Part shown: piece after piece, positions 1 to 9,075 of the stretch
Layout: each line of letters begins with the position of its first letter
Position numbering within the stretch: position 1 is the stretch's first letter
From: Bartonella tribocorum CIP 105476
GTDB taxonomy: Bacteria; Pseudomonadota; Alphaproteobacteria; Rhizobiales; Rhizobiaceae
Length of the DNA stretch: 64,000 bases
Direction: 5' to 3'
Assembly: GCF_000196435.1 (NCBI RefSeq)
Contig: NC_010161.1
Span: forward strand, 186,001-250,000
The notes under the pieces: generated by a model
Database searches by the model: none
Seen by the model: the letters and a program-made list of their open reading frames with translations, nothing else
Told to the model about the DNA's origin: nothing
Position numbers and translations under genes: made by a program

Positions 1-1352
1 AACTGGAATTTCATTGGATTTCAGTTGTAGTTTTTAAATATTAAAAGGGAAAGATAGTATGTTATCTTTCCCTTTTTGCATTGGTACTATAATAAATCTA
101 GAAAGTATACGGAAAACGAAAAAGGTAAAATTGGGGAAATGAATCTTTTCAATGAGGGGAGGAATTTGTTAGTATATTTGTGTATGATGATAGTGAAAAG
201 AATTTACTTTCTTTTTATGCATAAAGAGGTACTTAGTATTTTTTTAGAAGAGAGGCAATTTTTTCGGTAAATTATGAGAAATTTAATGAAAGCATTATTT
301 ATGTGATCATTTTGATAAAGAGGAATTTTTTTATCAGTATGTGTGATGGTGATGGGGGTATATTATTTTTGGATGGTGATGGGGGCAGGTCAGATGAGGC
401 CATTCTTTTAAAAAAGAAGGAATAAAAAATCCATAAAGCTGAATGATTAAAGCTTCTTTTAGGGAATATGTATTGAAGCATTTCTGTCAAACGACGGTGA
501 ATTATATTTTTGAGGAGGACTCAAGATATAAAAATAACCAATGTGCAATCAGCTATCTTCAAGAGTATTTTTTCTCTTTTCACTATTTATTGTACATTAT
601 TGAAAATCAACCAGCATAAGGGCTTAAAGTTAAGACAATAATTGCTTTTCGTTTTTGTGCTTTATTTATCTCATTTGACGAAATGTCTAGAAAGTAAGAT
701 ATTTATAGCATGTTTTTAAAGTTTAGTGGTTTATGATAGTGTTTGGGGGGTACTTTACAAATGTGTGACAGAGGGCATTGTGTGTTTGCGATATTGATTG
801 AAGCAAAGGATTAGCTTAAAATATATCAATGTTATATGATTGAGGGATTAGTATCGTAGGATGAGCTGCACAGAATTTTAAAGATAGTAAGTTGCATAGA
901 GCAATTTTAAATGGTGTAATAAATTTATAAGAGAGGTAGTCGATTAAATCAACTTGTAGGAAGAGTTAAAAATGTTAACTGAAGTTACAGATGATTGAGG
1001 AGGATGCTTTCTTATAGGGAGAATAATAGCAAGTTATGTTAAATAATTTGGGATAAAGAGAGCGTCTTTAAAACATAGTTTTCAGGTGATTGGGGCTGTA
1101 AAAATCGGGGTTTTGTCTTTGTAAAGTAAGAGTTTAAGAGTCAGATTTGCTTATGATGGTTTTAAGCAACCCGCGGGGTTATAATATCCAATTGTTTTAT
1201 CGGTTATCTTGAGGTATTTAAGCACCTCACTTAGTTCTATTGCGTAAAACAAAAAGTCGTAGTGTTGTGTACATCTCGTATTTTTGAAAATGTGGCTTTG
1301 AAATGAAATTTATCAGAGATTTTGTATTCAAATGTGAGGGCAGTTTGAATTC
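1..1352. other. Gene-poor region upstream of the PTS fusion gene
   Basis: About 1.35 kb without a convincing gene. Open frames here are short, lack ribosome binding sites and show no recognisable protein pattern. A strong terminator lies at the left edge (listed separately). A short direct repeat of the word gatggtgatggggg occurs near 350-385, and a small GC palindrome (aacccgcggggtt) lies at 1168-1180. The stretch may hold decayed gene remnants, but none could be identified. Confidence 0.5.
43..78 (+). terminator. Rho-independent terminator
   Basis: A perfect 14-bp stem (43-56 pairing with 63-76) with a 6-nt loop runs into a short T tract. It probably ends a gene lying to the left of the window. 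The A tract on its 5' side means it could also act on the minus strand. Confidence 0.75.
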
Positions 1353-1379
1353 ATGATGAGATGTGAGGAAGCAGAAGCA

Positions 1380-3887
1380 ATGAATGTAGATTTTACCGAG
1401 AGTGAAATCCTGTCTATCAAATCTGTACAACTTGCTGCTGCTTTTAATCATAAAAATGATGCGATTTATGCTGCTGCTGAATTGCTTGTACAGGTTGGCG
1501 CAGTTGACAAATGTTATTTGGCAAGCATGCTCGCACGTGAAGAAATAACGAATACTTGGTTGGGTAATGGGATAGCCATTCCTCATGGCATGGTTGAAAA
1601 TAGTGATTTAATCATCAAGGATGCTGTTGCTGTTATACAGGTTCCTGCTGGTGTTGAGTGGCAGGATGGAAAGAAAGCACATTTGGTTATTGCCATTGCA
1701 GCGTGTCCAGATCGCTATAGAGAAATTTGTAAAAAATTAACGTCTCTTTTATTTGATAAAAAACAGCTTGAAGTACTTGCAACAACTACGGACAAACAGC
1801 AAATTGTTACAACTCTGTTTGGTCAAGATATAAAGAAAGAAAAAGCTTTTATTGGTGATCTTTCGGTGTGTCAGGAATGGACTTTAGATTATCCGAGTGG
1901 TCTTCATGCACGACCAGCTTCTCTTTGGGTTGATTTTGCAAAAAAGATTCAAAATTCTATCAGAGTTCGCTATGGTCAATACGCCGTTGAAATGAAAAAT
2001 TTGGTTGGCTTATTGCAATTAGGCGCAAAAAACGGTGATGTTCTGATTTTTTCTACAGATGCTGTAGAAGGAGCACAACTTCTTAAGGAAGCGATTTCTA
2101 TTGTAAAAAAGGTGAGCATCAGTGAAAAATGCATGATGAGAGAAGTGGAATCTCAAACAAAGACTTTTCATGGTTGGTATCCACGCTCTATGCAAAAAGG
2201 CATTTCTGGTGTTGGAGCAAATTCAGGATTAGCGTTTGGTAAGATTTTTGTTTTAAGGCAGAATAATATTTCCATAGTAGATCAGCCTATTGATTTTGCA
2301 GCTGGTGCAACATGTCTTGAAAATGCTCTCACAAAAACAAAACAAAAAATGGAATCAGTGATTTCTGATATTACAGTACGTATGGGAGCGGATTCTGCGG
2401 CGATTTTTTCTGCGCAAATGGTTTTGCTTGAAGATGAAAATCTCATAGCTCAAGCTTGTCGTTTTATAGCAGAAGGTCATGGTGTTGCTTGGTCTTGGGA
2501 TAGAGCTGTTCGGCAATTTTCAGATATGTTTTCTAAGGTGAGTAATCCTTTATTAGCAGCACGTGCTGTTAATTTAGTTGATGTTGGTCGTCGTGTTTTA
2601 GGTGAAATAAATCCATCCTATCGATCATTCTTTTTAAATGATATTCCAAGTGGTGTTATTCTGGTTACAAATGATCTTTCTCCTTCTGATGTTGCACAAC
2701 TTGATGGTACAAAAGTAAAAGGATTAGCAACAGCATGGGGAGGTCCACTCTCTCATACAGCTATTTTGGCGCGTACTCTTGATATTCCGATGGTTGTTGC
2801 TTTAGGTGATGATATTTTATCGATACAGTCTGATGTCCAGGCTATTATTGATGGAGATAACGGGTTTATTTATCTTGATCCTACGCTTGAAGATGTTGAA
2901 GATGTTCAAAGGCATATTGATACTGTTGCGCAGAAACGTGTCAGTGAGATAAGTGCATGTAGATTACCAGTATACACGACAGATGGTCAAAGAATTCGTA
3001 TCATGGCTAATGTCAATTATGCAAATCAGGTTCCTGTTGCGCTAGATTTAGGGGCTGAAGGTGTCGGACTCATGCGTACAGAATTTTTATTTTTAGAAAA
3101 CCCCAATATTCCAGATGAAGAAGCACAATTTGATGTGTATCGTGCGATGATTGCAGCCGTAGGGGATAAGCCATTAATTATTCGTGCGCTTGATATTGGT
3201 GGGGATAAACAGGTTACGCATTTACATTTATCTAAAGAAGATAATCCTTTTTTAGGTGTTCGAGGAACACGGCTTTTGTTACGTCGGCGTGATCTTTTGG
3301 TTCCTCAGTTACGTGCTTTGTATCGGGCAGCAAAAGAGGGTGGAGATCTATGGATTGTATTTCCGATGGTGATGTCTGTTTCAGAGATTATTACTATAAA
3401 AAAGATTGCAGAAGAAATCCGCAATGATACTGATGCACCAAAATTAAAACTTGGTATTATGATCGAAGTTCCATCAGCGGCTATTATGGCAGATGTGTTG
3501 AGCGCCTATGTTGATTTTTTTTCAATTGGAACCAACGATTTAACACAATATACAATGGCTGTTGATCGGCAAAATCCGCACCTTGTGTCTGAAGCAGATA
3601 GCCTTGATCCAGCAGTTTTGCGTATGATTTATCAGACTATTCAGGGAGCAGCACAACATAAATGTTGGGTTAGTGTATGTGGTGGTGTGGCTGGAGATCC
3701 TTTTGGTGCGATGATTTTGACTGGATTGGGAATTAATGAGCTTTCTATGATATCTTGCGATATTGCTCCAGTAAAGGCGTGTTTACAGACTCATAGTTTT
3801 GAAGATATGAAAATTTTAGCACAAAAAGCACTACAATGTGAAACAGTACGAGCTGTACGCGCTCTAAGCAAGGATATTCGGTGGTAA
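1380..3887 (+). CDS. EIIA-HPr-EI fusion, phosphoenolpyruvate-protein phosphotransferase
   Basis: Multidomain phosphotransferase that takes phosphate from PEP and passes it along three sugar-PTS modules in one cytoplasmic chain. Residues about 1-150 are an EIIA of the fructose/mannitol type with active His in IPHG (about 67). Residues about 165-255 are HPr with its GLHARPA active site (about 175). From about 270 to the end is enzyme I, with the phospho-His loop GGPLSHTAILAR (about 458), the PEP-binding block GIMIEVPSAA, FFSIGTNDLTQY, and the active Cys in CGGVAGDP (about 767). The order matches the FruB-type multiphosphoryl transfer proteins. An ATG at 1353 would add nine residues; the ATG at 1380 is preferred because GAGGAA lies nine bases upstream. 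No EIIB/EIIC permease gene is nearby, so sugar uptake or regulation is uncertain. Confidence 0.9.
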   Translation: MNVDFTESEILSIKSVQLAAAFNHKNDAIYAAAELLVQVGAVDKCYLASMLAREEITNTWLGNGIAIPHGMVENSDLIIKDAVAVIQVPAGVEWQDGKKAHLVIAIAACPDRYREICKKLTSLLFDKKQLEVLATTTDKQQIVTTLFGQDIKKEKAFIGDLSVCQEWTLDYPSGLHARPASLWVDFAKKIQNSIRVRYGQYAVEMKNLVGLLQLGAKNGDVLIFSTDAVEGAQLLKEAISIVKKVSISEKCMMREVESQTKTFHGWYPRSMQKGISGVGANSGLAFGKIFVLRQNNISIVDQPIDFAAGATCLENALTKTKQKMESVISDITVRMGADSAAIFSAQMVLLEDENLIAQACRFIAEGHGVAWSWDRAVRQFSDMFSKVSNPLLAARAVNLVDVGRRVLGEINPSYRSFFLNDIPSGVILVTNDLSPSDVAQLDGTKVKGLATAWGGPLSHTAILARTLDIPMVVALGDDILSIQSDVQAIIDGDNGFIYLDPTLEDVEDVQRHIDTVAQKRVSEISACRLPVYTTDGQRIRIMANVNYANQVPVALDLGAEGVGLMRTEFLFLENPNIPDEEAQFDVYRAMIAAVGDKPLIIRALDIGGDKQVTHLHLSKEDNPFLGVRGTRLLLRRRDLLVPQLRALYRAAKEGGDLWIVFPMVMSVSEIITIKKIAEEIRNDTDAPKLKLGIMIEVPSAAIMADVLSAYVDFFSIGTNDLTQYTMAVDRQNPHLVSEADSLDPAVLRMIYQTIQGAAQHKCWVSVCGGVAGDPFGAMILTGLGINELSMISCDIAPVKACLQTHSFEDMKILAQKALQCETVRAVRALSKDIRW

Positions 3888-4496
3888 AGAACATTAAGAG
3901 AAAAGAACTTGTTCATTGTGCAAAGTCTTAGATCTTGAGTATTATGGACCATTGTTTTTTAGAGCGGATTATAGGCAACATAAAAATAACAAGCAGGTGG
4001 GTTTCATCTCAAGAGAGCAGTTTAAATCAAATTTGTCGTGGTTAAGAATCCTCATTTTGGGGAGAAGGAAGAAGGCTAAAACTGATTTTTCTTGAAACGG
4101 AATTTATTATCTAAATGAAGTAATTTTAATATTAGAAATTCATATCGCTATTATTCTATTGATTATTGGGACAATCAATGCAGATAGACGAGAGATGTTT
4201 AGTGACTTTATTGTAAAGAAAACATAAATCATATGCCAATTTTAAAAGCAGCGTTTTTTTAAGCAGAAGGTGTGTAAGTAAGCATGAAAGTTTATGGTTG
4301 GAGATAAGCTTTTTATTCCCATGTTTGCATTATACATAACTATCCACGGAAAAAGTTTTTTCTTAAAAAGGAAGGATGTGCTTGTTATTCAACAGATATC
4401 AGCTTTTATTTTAATCAATGAATTTATTTTTTGAGTTTTGAATGTATAATTTAAGCTTGCACGTTATTTCTTTCTGGGTATAGTGTGCGGACCTCT
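3888..4496. other. Intergenic region between the PTS fusion and tRNA-Ser
   Basis: About 600 bases with no supported gene. A TATAAT box at 4445-4450, about 47 bases before the tRNA, is the best candidate for the tRNA promoter -10. No well-spaced -35 was seen. Confidence 0.4.
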
Positions 4497-4586
4497 GGAG
4501 AGGTGGCCGAGTGGTTGAAGGCGCACGCCTGGAACGCGTGTATATGGGAAACCATATCGAGGGTTCGAATCCCTCTCTCTCCGCCA
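4497..4586 (+). tRNA. tRNA-Ser (anticodon GGA)
   Basis: A class II tRNA of 90 bases including an encoded CCA. The acceptor GGAGAGG pairs with TCTCTCC, closing with one G-T pair. The anticodon stem CACGC/GCGTG encloses loop CTGGAAC, giving anticodon GGA, which reads UCC and UCU. A long variable arm (tatatgggaaaccatat) and a T arm with TTCGAAT follow. tRNA 3' ends are common integration sites, and an integrase lies 2.8 kb downstream, but no second copy of this tRNA's 3' end was seen in the window. Confidence 0.96.
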
Positions 4587-4758
4587 TTTATCATAAAGTT
4601 GGTGGGTGATATAAAAGTTAGGGAATTTTAAGCTCTTTGGTTTTGTTAATTTATTTTTTTATCTATCTTATGCCCCTAAATGAATTTTCATTATCTTGAT
4701 AGTATGGTCTTATAAATTCAATATTCTTTGGCTTTTTTATTTGCAATTGATGTTTTCT

Positions 4759-5964
4759 CTATAAGAAATTGCTACGAATTATCCTCTCCAAAGTCGATAA
4801 TTCATCATCACTCTCGCCCCAAATTGCTATAATAGCTGGACAGGTGTTTAAATCGATGGTTAGGGGGAGAGGCTCATTTTCTTTAAAAAAGAGCATAAAA
4901 TGAACGACATTTTCCCAAGAATGAAGCTTTTGCTGCCATAGATTAACATCTTTTATGATACGATTGTTAACTTTGTTGATAAGAAAGATAATACGCCCTT
5001 TTTTCTTAAAACGACTTGGTGTTTGTGAAAACACTCCCGCAATAAGGTTAACGGCGCTTTCAAGTAGATCATTTTCATAGCAATGTGCAAACAAAGTGGG
5101 CGCAATCCCCCCGTGCAGGCGGGCTCCTACTTCGATCATTACTGGACCACGAGCGGTGTGCATGATTTCCATATGTGCAGGCCCATATTCAATTCCCACC
5201 GCGCGAATGCACTGTTTTGCATAAGAGATAAGAGCGGCATAAAGAGGATCTTGAGCATCAAGCACATCAAGCGATTCATAAACAAAGGCACTTCCATTAT
5301 GAATACCCTTTTTATATTGCGATAAAGCGCATATCTTTATAGCTTCTTCCTTTACAATGGCATCTACGATGTATTCTTCTCCTTCCAATCGTTCTTGGAG
5401 CAAATAAGCCTCGTTAGGTGTGCCAAAAATATTTTTTTGCGTCCAGTCAATTTCAGAAATCCACGCCGCCACTTCTTCCCGGTTAGAGAAAAACAAAACT
5501 CCATCGCTTCCTGCAGAATCGTTTGGCTTTACCACATAGCCACTGAGGCTTTCAAAATCATCGAGAGCACAATCACCTTTTGTAAGAATTTTTGATCGAA
5601 TATAGGATAAACCATTTTCACAAAGGCGCCTTTGCATTGCAGCCTTTTTTCGCCGCCAATCGGTGGTCAAGGGGTTATTTCCGGCACAACCATAATAAGC
5701 AGCCAATTGTTCTGCACAATAAATACCTATTTCGGAGCCTGCCACCACGGCTTTTATCGCACCGACAGGAAAGCGCTGTTTTATTTCATCGACACTATGA
5801 AGTTTCGCTTCTACCATGCCCTCACCCTGATAAGAGAGCATAAAGTGTGAAAAAGGAACTGGTTGAGAGACAACGCCATAACAAGCATAGCCTAATTTTT
5901 GTAAAGCAGGACTATAAAGAGCACCCGTGGAGAAAGGATCGATAATAAGAATGGATTTACTCAT
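4759..5964 (-). CDS. ATP-grasp ligase (amino-acid ligase-like)
   Basis: A 401-residue ATP-grasp protein of the carboxylate-amine ligase group, which activates a carboxylate as acyl phosphate and joins it to an amine. The N-terminal part (about 1-95) is a Rossmann-like pre-ATP-grasp domain beginning SILIIDPFSTG. The central part contains the ATP-binding strand YVVKPNDSAGSDGV. The metal-binding end is GPAHMEIMHT followed by MIEVGARLHGG, as in BacD/L-amino-acid-ligase relatives. Its ATG overlaps the stop of the upstream transporter gene by four bases (ATGA), so the two were translated together, suggesting synthesis and export of a small peptide-like product. Substrate cannot be read from the sequence. 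It lies outside the recognisable core gene order and may have been acquired. Confidence 0.8.
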   Translation of the reverse strand: MSKSILIIDPFSTGALYSPALQKLGYACYGVVSQPVPFSHFMLSYQGEGMVEAKLHSVDEIKQRFPVGAIKAVVAGSEIGIYCAEQLAAYYGCAGNNPLTTDWRRKKAAMQRRLCENGLSYIRSKILTKGDCALDDFESLSGYVVKPNDSAGSDGVLFFSNREEVAAWISEIDWTQKNIFGTPNEAYLLQERLEGEEYIVDAIVKEEAIKICALSQYKKGIHNGSAFVYESLDVLDAQDPLYAALISYAKQCIRAVGIEYGPAHMEIMHTARGPVMIEVGARLHGGIAPTLFAHCYENDLLESAVNLIAGVFSQTPSRFKKKGRIIFLINKVNNRIIKDVNLWQQKLHSWENVVHFMLFFKENEPLPLTIDLNTCPAIIAIWGESDDELSTLERIIRSNFL

Positions 5965-7191
5965 ACTTTGGCCCGCTGTGATGAAAGGAAAAAAACATAA
6001 ATAAAAATTATCAGCCCTATAAGGGGGAGAAGGTAAATGGCTGCTTGAGGTCCCATAAGGGCAGAGCTTGTAAGAAGACCAAGGATAACATAACCAGCCG
6101 ATTGAGAGAGAGTATAAAGCATGCCGCTATAGCTTCCCACCAGCTCTGCTTGAGTTTCTGTTCGGGTTGCTTCAATCATATGTTTGCGGGCGTTAATCCG
6201 CATGGTATTCATTGAAAAGCCAATAAAAAAGCAAAAAATCACAGCCCAATAAGGCGATTGCGTGGTGCTAAAAATAAGATCAGCTAAACCCAATATAAGG
6301 GCTGGAAGGATGAATTCAAAGCGCGGGATCTTGATAAAAGCAGCCAGAAAAGCGCCCACACCTGCAACAGCACTGCACAACCCATAATATTCAGAGCCAA
6401 AATTTTTCACACTCTGAAAAAGGATAGTTGCCAGTGTATTATAAGCGCAAATGTGAAAGCCAATAAGGCCTATGCAGATGCATAAAAGTTTAAGCTCTAG
6501 GGAAAGCCCATCTGCTTTGCGGTATAAGCATTGGCTCTTTATCGGTGATAGGCGGCAAGCTGTTTGTAGTGCTGTCGGCATGATATTCATCGCGAAAGAT
6601 GACATATCCGGCCACAAGGCTTACGATAATGTCAAACACACAAATCGCTGCAATCAAACCATTATAGCCGACTTCAGCTGCTACCCCTCGTGGGCTGGTT
6701 GCTTCTAAGAGATAACCACTCAATGCTGCCCCCAAAAAGGCGCCAATCTGCACCACTGTTTGCATAATGCGAGAAGCCTTTTGAGCACTAATATAGCCAC
6801 TAAGCGCGAGTTTAGTATTATAAGTCTTCAGCGTACTTAAGGTGATCAAAGAGAGATAACCAATAGAGATAGAGACCACAATAAAACCAAAAGGGGAGTC
6901 GACATAATGAAAAAGAGCAATCAATAAAAGGAGGCTATAGATGATGATCCGTCTTTTGTATAAATCGATCAATCGCAACGATGCTTTAATGTGCACAAAA
7001 CCACTCTTTTTCAAAAGATAGGGTGTAAGAGTCCCTAAAGCCATGGTTATGCCTAGAAAAACCGATGAGGATGTTATGCGATAAGCATTCCAAAGGTTAC
7101 TTAAGAAAAGCACCATATCAGAAAGATAGAGCAGAACAACAAGCCCATAAAACCGAAACATTAGCTGTTTGCGCACATCATTCCCCCCCAT
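5961..7191 (-). pseudogene. MFS transporter gene broken by a frameshift
   Basis: Two overlapping frames together make one roughly 400-residue, twelve-helix major facilitator protein. The 5' part (7191 to 6490) encodes the first six membrane segments and a charged central loop ending near ITDKEPMLIPQ. The 3' part, read one base later, resumes near KADGLSLELKLL and supplies the last six segments. The switch lies around 6505-6525, so a single-base insertion or two-base deletion explains it. There is no slippery heptamer to suggest programmed shifting. The start codon is followed by a run of seven G (7183-7189 on the plus strand as C), another possible source of length variation. It is coupled to the ATP-grasp gene and was probably its exporter. 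A sequencing error remains possible. Confidence 0.75.
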
Positions 7192-7402
7192 GTCTGCATC
7201 TTAAAAAATATGCAGTATTATAATTGGATAACACTTTGATTTATAATGATAATCTAGCGTTATTCATATTGAATGAGAGTCCCGAATAACGTAAGATTCT
7301 CTCATTTCAAAGCTGTTTATCTTGAATCAATCAAAACCATTCCCTTGCACGTCAAAAGCGGGGCTGGTGTGTGGGTAAAAACTGTATAAGAAAGGACTAA
7401 AA

Positions 7403-8569
7403 ATGGCTCTTATGAACCGTCTTAATGCAAGATCTGTCGCAACATTGGGGGCTGGCAAATATAATGATGGTGCTGGCTTGTTACTTCATAAGCGTAAAGA
7501 TGGAGGTGCTCAATGGCTTTATCGTTATACCCTTCACGGGCGCCGCCGCGAAATGGGCTTGGGTGCCTTGAGAGATGTTTCTTTAAAACAAGCTCGCGAA
7601 TGTGCAAATCAATGGCGTGCTGTTTTACGTGAGGGTCGTGACCCCATTAAAGAACGCAATAAACAAAAGCGTGAGGCAATGCGTAATCTCCATTATTTAA
7701 AAGACATTGCACTAGATGCTTTTGAAAGTCGTAAAGCTGAATTAAAGAATGATGGTAAGGCTAGTGATTGGTTTTTACCATTACGCCTTCATATTCTCCC
7801 TAAGTTAGGTTGTGTTCCCGTTTCTGAGATTACGCAAATAGAGATACGCAATACCCTCGCTCCTATTTGGCATACAAAAGCTGGAGCTGCTCATGCTGCA
7901 CTGAAACGTCTCAATATGTGTCTTAAACATGCGGCTGCTCTAGGATTGAATGTTGACTTACAGGCAATAGAAAAAACAAAAGCTCTCTTAGGAAAACAAC
8001 GTCATAAGGTCACTAATAGACCAGCTATGGATTGGAAAGATGTTCCGGCTTTTTATAAAACACTTTGTGAAGCATCAACCATAACAAAACTGGCTTTGCG
8101 TCTGCTTATCCTTACAGGGGTTCGTACCAATTCCTTGCGTCATATTCGTGAAGATCAAGTTGAGGGGGATATATGGACTATCCCTGCTGAGAATATGAAA
8201 GGAAGGCGTGATGCTACAACAGAATTTCGCGTGCCTCTATCAACAGAAGCACTGAAAATTATTGAACAAGCGCGTCTGCTTTCTCGTAATGATTTCTTTT
8301 TTTCTGCAACTGGTCGAGGTCCTCTCGGTGAGAATAATATGTCACAATACATGCAACAAACTGGAGTAAAAGCATGTCCCCATGGATTTCGTTCTAGTTT
8401 ACGCGATTGGCTCGCTGAAACAACCGATGCCCCCTATGAGGTCGCTGAAACTATTCTAGCTCATACAGTGGGCGGTAAAGTAGAGCGTGCCTATCGTCGT
8501 ACGGACTATTTAGAACAGCGTCGTGTCTATATGGATAAATGGGCGGCTTATGTCACCGGTCAATCTTAA
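7403..8569 (+). CDS. Tyrosine recombinase / P4-type phage integrase
   Basis: A 388-residue site-specific recombinase that would integrate and excise the surrounding element. The N-terminus (about 1-85) is the arm-binding domain typical of P4-like integrases (GGAQWLYRYTLHGRRREMGLG). The core-binding domain spans about 100-195. The catalytic domain carries Arg in TGVRTNSLRHI (about 241), HGFR (about 326-329), LAH (about 353) and the nucleophilic Tyr in AYRRTDY (about 369). All key residues look intact. AGAAAGGA precedes the ATG at 7403. The next genes are an AlpA-like regulator and a DUF3987 replication gene, the usual content of a small satellite-like island. Confidence 0.93.
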   Translation: MALMNRLNARSVATLGAGKYNDGAGLLLHKRKDGGAQWLYRYTLHGRRREMGLGALRDVSLKQARECANQWRAVLREGRDPIKERNKQKREAMRNLHYLKDIALDAFESRKAELKNDGKASDWFLPLRLHILPKLGCVPVSEITQIEIRNTLAPIWHTKAGAAHAALKRLNMCLKHAAALGLNVDLQAIEKTKALLGKQRHKVTNRPAMDWKDVPAFYKTLCEASTITKLALRLLILTGVRTNSLRHIREDQVEGDIWTIPAENMKGRRDATTEFRVPLSTEALKIIEQARLLSRNDFFFSATGRGPLGENNMSQYMQQTGVKACPHGFRSSLRDWLAETTDAPYEVAETILAHTVGGKVERAYRRTDYLEQRRVYMDKWAAYVTGQS

Positions 8570-8777
8570 GATATGGGGTGCATAACCCCATTATCTGTGG
8601 ATAACTTTATCTCTCTGTTTTCTCATATTATCTCAATTAAACTCATAAATTATCACATCAGAAATTATATGATAAAATATTGTTTTCTATAAATAAAATA
8701 CCTTCAAAAATAAACCAAAATGTGCTTAATAAATAGGCATGATTTGGTTCTATTTTTTATTATGAAAGGATTTTAGA

Positions 8778-8978
8778 ATGACAGAAAATGATATTCTTTT
8801 AACAGACCGTGAAAGTGCAAAATTGCTTCATATGAGTGTCTCAACTTTTCGCCGTCATGTTACCAATGGCTCTCTCCCAAAACCTTTAAAATTTGGTTTT
8901 TTATCCCGTTGGTTACAATCGGATCTTTTGAATGTAATCGAACAAGCGAAACAGCAACGTCAAAGTGACGCGGCATAA
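8778..8978 (+). CDS. AlpA/excisionase-like helix-turn-helix protein
   Basis: A 66-residue MerR/AlpA-type DNA-binding protein. The pattern LLTDRESAKLLHMSVSTFRRHV followed by LPKPLKFGFLSRWLQSDL is the winged helix of AlpA regulators and excisionases: helix-turn-helix, then a short wing and the W..SDL helix. Such proteins control integrase expression or help excision. AAAGGA lies before the ATG. The 208 bases before it are very AT-rich and have no gene. Confidence 0.85.
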   Translation: MTENDILLTDRESAKLLHMSVSTFRRHVTNGSLPKPLKFGFLSRWLQSDLLNVIEQAKQQRQSDAA

Positions 8979-8983
8979 AAAAA

Positions 8984-9059
8984 CCTTGTCACGTAAGGAC
9001 GGACAAGGCTTTCTCAAACTCATCACCTTAGAGCTAGCACAATCCGTCCTGTGACGCAA
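8984..9059 (+). promoter_or_regulatory. Nested inverted repeats upstream of the DUF3987 gene
   Basis: Two overlapping pairings are possible. Local hairpin: CCTTGTC (8984-8990) with GACAAGG (9002-9008). Long-range: TTGTCACGTAAGGACGG (8986-9002) with CCGTCCTGTGACGCAA (9044-9059), imperfect over about 16 bases. The two are mutually exclusive, as in an attenuator. Alternatively the element is an operator or the replication origin of the island. It sits between the AlpA gene and the replication gene. Confidence 0.45.
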
Positions 9060-9075
9060 TGTTATAGGATTTAAA

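Noticed and set aside
76..490. Two short frames at the left end
   Set aside because: One starts within the terminator; neither has support in composition or start signals.
6490..6617. Programmed frameshift in the MFS gene
   Set aside because: No slippery heptamer or stimulatory structure was seen; a simple indel explains the data better.
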